From Algoriphagus sp. (GTDB taxonomy: Bacteria; Bacteroidota; Bacteroidia; Cytophagales; Cyclobacteriaceae): a DNA stretch of 5,107 nt. The notes beneath the pieces were generated by a model. The model searched no databases. It saw only the letters and a program-made list of their open reading frames with translations, and was not told the origin of the DNA. Each line of letters begins with the position of its first letter. The first letter of the stretch is position 1. Made by a program: the position numbers and the translations under genes. Below are positions 1 to 5,107 of this stretch, one piece after another. The DNA lies in assembly GCA_023255285.1 (NCBI GenBank), contig JALRIY010000166.1, positions 1-5,107 on the forward strand. Direction: 5' to 3'.

Positions 1-226
1 AGGGGAATTCCCATCAAGCGGTGTAACTTCCGAAGGTTGCGAGTACGTTTTGCTTGGATTTTAATCGGTTGGTAGTGCATGGGAATCGTTAAGCAAGCCC
101 GCATCAGTAGCTTAGCAAGAATAGGCCTGCAAGATAAAGAAAAATCAACCAGAGAGGAGCATTTGGTAGGAATGGTAAAAAACCCCACTTCCTACCTCCA
201 TTTCTACAAAGGAATGAAGATCTTAC
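1..226. other. Left-edge intergenic sequence, no convincing gene
   Basis: This stretch lies downstream of the operon terminator and shows no gene I can support. On the plus strand one frame is open from base 2 to a TAA at 62-64. Its 20 codons end in EYVLLGF and could be the C-terminus of a gene entering from the left. A second plus frame is open to a TAG at 73-75 but is arginine-rich and looks like a shadow. On the minus strand an ATG at 77-79 opens a lysine/arginine-rich frame that runs off the left edge. Nothing in the sequence decides between these. The 64-codon plus frame starting at 79 runs straight through the terminator and is very unlikely to be real. The stretch also holds the inverted repeat at 165-196, listed separately. 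Confidence 0.5.
165..196. repeat. Inverted repeat, 8-bp perfect arms
   Basis: GGTAGGAA at 165-172 is perfectly complementary to TTCCTACC at 189-196, with a 16-base spacer. If one base (C188) is bulged, the stem gains three more pairs (TGG 173-175 with CCA 185-187), leaving a loop of about nine bases. No U-rich tract follows on either strand, so it is not a standard intrinsic terminator. It lies about 30 bases beyond the metF terminator. It could be a protein-binding site, a secondary 3'-end structure or a remnant repeat; its function is unknown. Confidence 0.5.
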
Positions 227-252
227 AAAAAAGGGCCCGAAGGCCCTTTTTT
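227..252 (-). terminator. Rho-independent terminator of the metH-metF operon
   Basis: A 5-bp all-GC stem (GGGCC 233-237 with GGCCC 242-246) is flanked by six A on one side and six T on the other, so the A/T tracts can lengthen the stem to 11 bp. Read on the minus strand the loop is UUCG closed by a C-G pair, the exceptionally stable cUUCGg tetraloop; on the plus strand it is CGAA. The tetraloop and the position 17 nt after the metF stop codon indicate that it mainly ends the minus-strand operon. The symmetric tracts mean it could also stop a transcript entering from the left. Confidence 0.93.
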
Positions 253-269
253 AAATTACTTAATACTTC

Positions 270-1220
270 TTAGAAGAGTTCCTTGGCCACTTTATAGGTA
301 GTTTCGGCTTTACTCATTGTGTAAAAATGTAAACTTGGCACTTTAGCTTCCATCAATTCCTTGCACTGCTTGATTGCCCATTCGATACCCACTTCCTTCA
401 CTTGGGCATTGGTCGTGCACTTGAAAAGTGCATCGGTCAAGTCGTCTGGAAAATCCAAAAAGAAGGACCGAGGCAAAGCAGTGATCTGACCCAAAGTAGA
501 AATAGGCTTGATTCCTGGAATGATGGGAACATCAATCCCCGCTTCGCGAACCTTCGCTACATAATCAAAGTACTTTTGATTGTCAAAAAACATCTGTGTT
601 ACGATAAAGCTAGCACCATTTGCCACTTTTTCTTTCAGATATTTCAAGTCAAACTTTAGGCTTGGAGCTTCAAAATGTTTTTCTGGGTAACCGGCTACAC
701 CTACACAAAAATCGGTCTGAAAGCTTGGCTCTGTTTCCTCATGCAAGTACTTTCCCTGGTTCATGTTGACCACTTGGGTAACGAGTTCGCTTGCGAAAGA
801 ATGCCCATTCGGCTCACCTACAAAGCGTTCTGCTTTAGGGGCATCTCCACGCAAGGCTAGGACATTTTCCACACCAATAAAATCCAGGTCAATTAGCAAG
901 TTCTCAGTTTCCTCCTTGGTAAATCCCCCACAAAGCACATGCGGCACAGCATCTACCTCAAATCGGTTTATCAAGGCAGCACAAATCCCAACTGTTCCAG
1001 GGCGTTTTTTTGTACTTACCTTCTCTAGAAGTCCATTGGCATGTTTCTTATAGATATACTCCTCACGGTGGTAAGTCACATCCACAAAAGGTGGCTTAAA
1101 CTCCATTAAAGGGGAAATACCCTCCATGAGCTCCTTCAAACTTTGCCCTTTTAGGGGAGGAAGGATTTCGAACGAAAAGAGCGTTCCTTTGGCGTTTTTT
1201 ATATGATCAGTGATTTTCAT
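270..1220 (-). CDS. metF: Methylenetetrahydrofolate reductase (MetF)
   Basis: A cytoplasmic flavoprotein that reduces 5,10-methylene-tetrahydrofolate to 5-methyl-tetrahydrofolate with NAD(P)H, supplying the methyl group used by methionine synthase. At 316 residues it is a single TIM-barrel catalytic domain and lacks the SAM-binding regulatory domain of eukaryotic enzymes. Visible family motifs are FSFEILPP (15-22, with the catalytic-type Glu18), DVTYH (47-51), PHVLCGG (93-99), ALRGD (122-126, whose Asp contacts FAD in the family), VGVAGYPEKH (173-182), TQMFFD (208-213, substrate-side Gln209), PIIPGIKP (232-239) and HFYTMSK near the C-terminus. The span from the TY of DVTY to the PH motif is about 16 residues longer than in E. 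coli MetF as I recall it. The ATG overlaps the stop of the upstream metH part as ATGA. No Shine-Dalgarno precedes it, so translation is probably coupled. It is the last gene before the terminator and should share the SAM riboswitch. Confidence 0.97.
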   Translation of the reverse strand: MKITDHIKNAKGTLFSFEILPPLKGQSLKELMEGISPLMEFKPPFVDVTYHREEYIYKKHANGLLEKVSTKKRPGTVGICAALINRFEVDAVPHVLCGGFTKEETENLLIDLDFIGVENVLALRGDAPKAERFVGEPNGHSFASELVTQVVNMNQGKYLHEETEPSFQTDFCVGVAGYPEKHFEAPSLKFDLKYLKEKVANGASFIVTQMFFDNQKYFDYVAKVREAGIDVPIIPGIKPISTLGQITALPRSFFLDFPDDLTDALFKCTTNAQVKEVGIEWAIKQCKELMEAKVPSLHFYTMSKAETTYKVAKELF

Positions 1221-3913
1221 TGTGGTATAGTCTCAAGAATTGCGGTTGGAGTATAAGCCAAATTTGGAGATAATAAGCGCTCAGCCGCTTGGATGGTAAT
1301 GCCTTTTCGCTCTGCATAACTTGCAACTTGGTCTTGACCAATTTTCCCTAAGCCAAAATAGCTGCTCTCTGGGTGTGCAAAGAAAAATCCGGAAACGGAG
1401 CTAGTTGGATACATGGCATAGCTTGATGTTAGTGTGATGCCCACTGTATTTTCTAGGTCGAGCAACTCGCCAATGGTCACCTTTTCGGAGTGCTCAGGGC
1501 AGGCTGGGTAGCCAGGTGCTGGACGGATGCCAGCATACTCCTCGCTAATCAAGGCCTCGTTGGCTAGCTGCTCCCCAGGGGCATAGCCCCAAAGTTCCTT
1601 TCGTGTCAATTCATGTAAGTATTCGGTAGCAGCTTCTGCCAATCTATCGGCCAAGGCTTTGAACAAGATGTCGTTGTAGTCGTCCTGTGCAGCTTGGAAT
1701 TCGGCCAGCTTGGTTTCCATGCCGAGCCCGGAGGTAACAGCAAAGCAACCCAAGTAGTCCACCTGCTCAGGGTGTAGGTAGTCAACCAGGGAGCGGTTGG
1801 GCACTCCTTTTCCTTTTTTGCCCTGCTGTCTCAAGAAGTGAAACTTGGCAATAGTATCTCCCTTTTCGTTTAGCACACGGGCATCATCACCTTCGCGCTG
1901 CACAGGAAGCAAGGTGCAAACGGCCTTAGCAGAAAGCCATTTTTCTTTGATCAAGGTATCCAGCATGGCTTCTGCATCTGCAAAAAGACGGGTAGCCTCT
2001 TCACCGACCACAGGATCGGCCAATATCTTTGGATACTTACCACTAAGCATCCAAGTACTGAAGAACGGCGTCCAGTCGATGTACTTTCTTAAAACCGATA
2101 GGTCTAGGTCCTCAATGACAGTTCTACCCAATACCTTTGGCTTTACAGGAGTAGTACCTGCCCAATCGATCGGCACCGGATTGGCTTTGGCCTCTTCGTA
2201 AGAAATCAACTGCTTTACTGCCTGCTTAGCCTCGTGCTCTTCCCGTAAGGCCTTGTAGGTGGCCTTGAGATTGATGCGGTAGCTTTCACTAGTTTCTGGA
2301 GAAATAGACTCCCCTGCGATCGGAACTGACTTACTCGCATCAGTGACGTGGATGACACAACCAGAATACATTGGGTCGATTTTCACCGCCGTGTGGATTC
2401 TGGAAGTAGTAGCTCCACCAATTAGCAAAGGAATGGTCAGCCCTTGGCGCTCCATTTCAGAGGCTACATTAACCATTTCATCCAGGGAAGGAGTGATCAA
2501 TCCACTCAATCCGATGATATCAACCTTATTTTTGATGGCTTCATCAATAATTTTTTGGGCATCTACCATTACTCCCAAGTCAATGATTTGGTAGCTATTG
2601 CAAGCCAAAACTACTCCTACAATGTTCTTACCAATGTCATGAACATCGCCTTTTACGGTTGCTAGGAGGATTTTCTTTAGGGAAGAGGCTTCTTGCCCCT
2701 CCTCAGGAAGCGGCATAAAGGGCTCGAGGTAGGCTACAGCTTTTTTCATTACTCGTGCAGACTTCACTACCTGAGGTAGGAACATTTTTCCTTCCCCAAA
2801 CAAGTCGCCCACCACATTCATCCCATCCATCAAGGGTCCTTCGATTACTTTCAAAGGATTGACTAATTCAAGACGGGCTGCTTCAGTATCCTCGATGATG
2901 AAGTCCAAAATTCCTTTTACCAAGGCATGTTCGATGCGCTTGGCTACAGGCGCTGACCTCCAGGCCTCGTTGACCACTTCTTTTTTATCCGCAGACTTGA
3001 CCGTTTCGGCAAAGTCAAGCAGTCGCTCAGTAGCGTCGTCTCTACGATCAAATAAGACATCTTCTACCCGCTCCAACAATTCTTTATCGATATCGGCATA
3101 GACCTCGAGCATAGTAGGATTGACAATTCCCATATCCATTCCATGCTGTATCGCATGGTACAGAAATGCAGCGTGCATGGCTTCCCGCACAGGATTATTT
3201 CCACGGAAGGAAAAAGAAACGTTGCTGACGCCACCACTGACCTTGGCTCCTGGAAGGTTTTCCTTAATCCAGCGCGTTGCCTTAAAGAAATCTACCGCAT
3301 TCTTGCGGTGCTCTTCCATCCCGGTAGCTACTGGAAAAATATTCGGATCAAAAATGATGTCTTGGCAGTTAAACTTTACCTGATCTACTAGAATTCGGTA
3401 ACTGCGCTCACAGATTTGGATGCGTCGCTCGTAGGTATCAGCCTGACCTTGTTCATCAAAAGCCATCACTACCACCGCAGCACCAAACTTCTTGATGGTT
3501 TTTGCTTGTTGGATAAATTCTTCTTCACCATTTTTTAGGGAAATGGAATTCACAATACCTTTTCCTTGTACGCACTTCAATCCGGCAAGGATGATGCTCC
3601 ACTTGGAACTATCAATGACGATTGGAATACGGCTAATTTCCGGTTCAGAAGCAATTAAGTTGAGAAATCGTACCATCGCGAATTCCCCATCCAACATCCC
3701 TTCGTCCATACAGACGTCTAACACCTGTGCACCGCCTCTAACTTGGTCTAGTGCTATATCCAAGGCATCGTCGTATTGCCCATTTAGTATGAGTCGGGCA
3801 AATTTTTTGGAACCAGTAATATTGGTTCTTTCTCCGATATTCACAAAGTTGAGCGTTGGTGTAAATACCAAAGGCTCAAGTCCTGAAAGTTTTAAATAAT
3901 TAGGCTTAGGCAT
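1217..3913 (-). CDS. metH: Cobalamin-dependent methionine synthase, large subunit (pterin, B12 and activation domains)
   Basis: This is the C-terminal three-quarters of MetH as a separate 898-residue protein. It takes the methyl group from methyl-tetrahydrofolate onto cobalamin, passes it to homocysteine held by the partner subunit, and includes the SAM-dependent reactivation domain. Domains in order: pterin-binding (about 20-290; FVNIGERTNITGS 23-35, DEGMLDG 70-76, VIDSSKW 99-105, FDPNIFPVATGMEEH 188-202, SGGVSNVSFSFRG 226-238); cobalamin cap (about 320-400, GEGKMFLPQVVKSA 373-386); B12-binding (about 412-530; DVHDIG 423-428, where His425 should be the lower cobalt ligand, Ser470 in GLSGLITPSLDEM, GGATTS 499-504); activation (about 600-895; DWTPFF 613-618, RPAPGYPACPEHSEK 797-811, YAMYPTSSVSG 832-842). 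All expected key residues are present, so it looks functional. With the upstream gene the total is 1250 residues, close to the 1227 of one-piece E. coli MetH. The start overlaps the upstream gene by 8 nt behind an AGGAGG motif. The protein should need cobalamin and a flavodoxin-like reductant, neither encoded here. Confidence 0.97.
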   Translation of the reverse strand: MPKPNYLKLSGLEPLVFTPTLNFVNIGERTNITGSKKFARLILNGQYDDALDIALDQVRGGAQVLDVCMDEGMLDGEFAMVRFLNLIASEPEISRIPIVIDSSKWSIILAGLKCVQGKGIVNSISLKNGEEEFIQQAKTIKKFGAAVVVMAFDEQGQADTYERRIQICERSYRILVDQVKFNCQDIIFDPNIFPVATGMEEHRKNAVDFFKATRWIKENLPGAKVSGGVSNVSFSFRGNNPVREAMHAAFLYHAIQHGMDMGIVNPTMLEVYADIDKELLERVEDVLFDRRDDATERLLDFAETVKSADKKEVVNEAWRSAPVAKRIEHALVKGILDFIIEDTEAARLELVNPLKVIEGPLMDGMNVVGDLFGEGKMFLPQVVKSARVMKKAVAYLEPFMPLPEEGQEASSLKKILLATVKGDVHDIGKNIVGVVLACNSYQIIDLGVMVDAQKIIDEAIKNKVDIIGLSGLITPSLDEMVNVASEMERQGLTIPLLIGGATTSRIHTAVKIDPMYSGCVIHVTDASKSVPIAGESISPETSESYRINLKATYKALREEHEAKQAVKQLISYEEAKANPVPIDWAGTTPVKPKVLGRTVIEDLDLSVLRKYIDWTPFFSTWMLSGKYPKILADPVVGEEATRLFADAEAMLDTLIKEKWLSAKAVCTLLPVQREGDDARVLNEKGDTIAKFHFLRQQGKKGKGVPNRSLVDYLHPEQVDYLGCFAVTSGLGMETKLAEFQAAQDDYNDILFKALADRLAEAATEYLHELTRKELWGYAPGEQLANEALISEEYAGIRPAPGYPACPEHSEKVTIGELLDLENTVGITLTSSYAMYPTSSVSGFFFAHPESSYFGLGKIGQDQVASYAERKGITIQAAERLLSPNLAYTPTAILETIPQ

Positions 3914-4964
3914 GCAGCTCCTCCTCTTCCGTTAATTTATCAATTTGTCTTGGGCTATATTCGGCTGCTAGCAGTGCCAAAGCACGAATATGGTCAGGAG
4001 TAGTGCCACAGCAGCCTCCCAAAATATTCAGCATTCCTTCTTTCAAAAAGTCACGTACTTGGTCTGCCATTTCATTGGCTCCCTGGTCATATGCACCAAA
4101 TTCATTCGGCAGGCCTGCGTTAGGATATGCAGATACATAAAATGGCGCTTCTTGTGCCAATACCTTCAAGTAAGGGCGCAACTCCTTTGCTCCTAAGGCA
4201 CAATTGAGACCGACAGAGAACAAGGGTACATGGGATACCGAAATCAAAAAGGCTTCCGTGGTTTGCCCTGATAGCGTTCGTCCAGAGGCATCCGTAATGG
4301 TGCCAGAGATCATGATGGGAACCCCTCCCTCTTTGGGGTCAAGAGGGATATTTCGCTCCTCATACACAGCCTGAATGGCATAGAGCGCTGCTTTGGCATT
4401 GAGGGTATCGAAGATCGTCTCCACAAGAATGATATCAGCTCCCCCATCCAATAAACCTTTTACCTGCTCGGCATAGGCTTCGGCCAACTGATCAAAAGTA
4501 ATCGCTCGGTAGCCAGGATCATTTACGTCAGGAGAAATCGATGCGGTTCGGTTGGTAGGTCCCATGGCTCCTGCCACAAAGCGAGGCTTATCTGGAGTGG
4601 TTTGGCTATAGGCATCCGCTACTTCCCGTGCAAGTTTGGCCGATTCAAAATTGATCGCGTACGCCAAGTGAGGCAACCCATAATCCTCTTGAGCAATGGT
4701 TGTTCCAGAGAAGGTATTGGTTTCTAAGATATCTGCACCTGCCTTCAAATACTCTAAATGAATGGCACGTATGATGTCGGGTCTACTTAAGGAAAGTAGG
4801 TCGTTATTACCTTTTAAAGCCTTGGGGTGCTCTTTTAATTCGGGGGTTCGGAAATCTTCTTCGGTCAACGTGTAACGCTGAATCATGGTGCCCATGGCTC
4901 CATCTAAAATTAAAATCCGAGAATTGATCACCTTTAAAAGGAGTTCCGTTCTGTTTTGTCTCAT
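3906..4964 (-). CDS. metH: Methionine synthase small subunit, homocysteine S-methyltransferase domain
   Basis: This 352-residue protein matches the N-terminal homocysteine-binding barrel of MetH. It should bind homocysteine through zinc and receive the methyl group from methylcobalamin on the partner subunit encoded just downstream. Motifs: LDGAMGT (20-26), LETNTF (80-85), AGAMGPTNRT (131-140), VETIFDTLNAKAAL (181-194), SGTITDASGRTLSGQ (220-234), GLNCALG (252-258), SAYPNAGLPN (278-287) and GGCCGTTPDHI (316-326). The three expected zinc ligands are Cys255, Cys318 and Cys319. It ends just past the barrel with a short acidic tail rich in glutamate, where one-piece MetH would have the linker to the pterin domain. 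A stand-alone BHMT- or MmuM-type methyltransferase is an alternative, but the MetH-like motifs and the overlap with the rest of MetH argue for a split synthase. The ATG at 4962-4964 puts the DGAMGT motif about 20 residues in, as in MetH. No Shine-Dalgarno is seen before it, as is usual in Bacteroidota. Some pipelines name this only as a homocysteine S-methyltransferase family protein. Confidence 0.95.
   Translation of the reverse strand: MRQNRTELLLKVINSRILILDGAMGTMIQRYTLTEEDFRTPELKEHPKALKGNNDLLSLSRPDIIRAIHLEYLKAGADILETNTFSGTTIAQEDYGLPHLAYAINFESAKLAREVADAYSQTTPDKPRFVAGAMGPTNRTASISPDVNDPGYRAITFDQLAEAYAEQVKGLLDGGADIILVETIFDTLNAKAALYAIQAVYEERNIPLDPKEGGVPIMISGTITDASGRTLSGQTTEAFLISVSHVPLFSVGLNCALGAKELRPYLKVLAQEAPFYVSAYPNAGLPNEFGAYDQGANEMADQVRDFLKEGMLNILGGCCGTTPDHIRALALLAAEYSPRQIDKLTEEEELHA
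3918..3926 (-). promoter_or_regulatory. Strong Shine-Dalgarno-like motif at the split-metH junction
   Basis: Read on the minus strand, GAGGAGGAG lies within the glutamate codons at the end of the small-subunit gene. It contains a perfect AGGAGG (3920-3925) six bases before the ATG of the large-subunit gene. The position is ideal for a ribosome binding site and supports that start. Bacteroidota generally make little use of Shine-Dalgarno pairing, and the other two genes here have none, so it may instead be a by-product of encoding consecutive glutamates. Confidence 0.55.
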
Positions 4965-5028
4965 GGTTGGTTACGTTCAAAAAACTAATCGAGAAAAACA
5001 CGGAGAAAAGTAGTTATTCGTACTAATC

Positions 5029-5107
5029 ATCTCATCTGTTCCTGGCTTTATCCAGGAGGGGAGTTAGCACCTTGGTTGCAGGTTGCTAAGACGTCGTAGG
5101 GCCCTTC
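5029..5107 (-). promoter_or_regulatory. SAM-I (S-box) riboswitch, 5' end cut by the window
   Basis: The minus-strand RNA reads in order GGGCCCUACGA (5094-5104 region), CUUAGCAACC (5081-5090), a short P3 hairpin (ACCU 5080-5083 with AGGU 5069-5072), GGUGCUAA (5064-5071), the P4 hairpin (5040-5057, six pairs UCCUGG/CCAGGA with a six-base loop), and CAGAUGAG at the 3' edge. This order and the near-invariant GCAACC...GGUGCUAA core are diagnostic of the SAM-I aptamer. The 5' strand of P1, the 5' part of P2 and the promoter lie outside the window. SAM binding should repress the downstream metH-metF operon, which makes the precursor of SAM. About 64 nt separate the aptamer from the first ATG, and I see no clear GC-rich terminator there, so the mode of control is uncertain. 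Confidence 0.92.

Noticed and set aside
89..119. Imperfect direct repeat, TTAAGCAAG at 89-97 and CTTAGCAAG at 111-119
   Set aside because: Two short imperfect copies only; easily chance, and no array or attachment-site structure surrounds them.
79..273. Plus-strand open frame of 64 codons starting at an ATG
   Set aside because: It reads through the intrinsic terminator and stops opposite the metF stop codon, with no recognisable protein features.
3492..3899. Plus-strand open frame of 135 codons, and other shorter plus-strand frames across 402-4196
   Set aside because: They lie opposite strongly conserved metF and metH coding sequence; their products are low-complexity Ser/Thr/Arg-rich and match no family, as expected of antisense shadows.
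4807..5001. Minus-strand open frame of 64 codons overlapping the start of the small metH gene
   Set aside because: It is an out-of-frame shadow of a clearly conserved MetH N-terminus.
4983..5020. Possible terminator in the riboswitch leader (AACTA pairing with TAGTT before a T run on the minus strand)
   Set aside because: The stem is only five to seven A/T-rich pairs with a loop of more than 20 bases, too weak to call a terminator from sequence alone.
1..5107. tRNA, rRNA, CRISPR, insertion sequence, phage or other mobile-element signatures
   Set aside because: None seen; apart from the left 226 bases the window is accounted for by the operon, its leader and its terminator.

Overview
The window reads as part of a chromosome of the phylum Bacteroidota, probably a Cytophagales-like lineage. 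This rests on three things: the two-gene methionine synthase, MetF motifs of the Bacteroidota type (for example DVTYHREE), and an A/T-rich leader without a Shine-Dalgarno in front of the first gene. The assignment below phylum is a guess.

Almost everything lies on the minus strand, so the operon is read from right to left. At the right edge (about 5029-5107) is the 3' two-thirds of a SAM-I (S-box) riboswitch, cut by the window end. A 64-nt leader follows. Then come three tightly packed genes: a homocysteine S-methyltransferase subunit (3906-4964), a pterin/cobalamin/activation subunit (1217-3913), and metF (270-1220). The first two are the two halves of cobalamin-dependent methionine synthase MetH, overlapping by 8 nt. 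The second and third overlap by an ATGA. A strong hairpin terminator with a cUUCGg tetraloop (227-252) closes the operon 17 nt after the metF stop. The remaining 226 bases at the left hold no convincing gene.

The genes form one biochemical unit. MetF reduces methylene-tetrahydrofolate to methyl-tetrahydrofolate. The large MetH subunit moves that methyl group onto cobalamin. The small subunit presents zinc-bound homocysteine to receive it, giving methionine, which becomes S-adenosylmethionine (SAM). SAM then binds the leader riboswitch and should shut the operon down.

I see no wholly undescribed system here. The points most worth a second look are the split of MetH at its first inter-domain linker, with a strong AGGAGG motif embedded at the junction, the riboswitch that lacks an obvious terminator, and an unexplained inverted repeat downstream of the operon.
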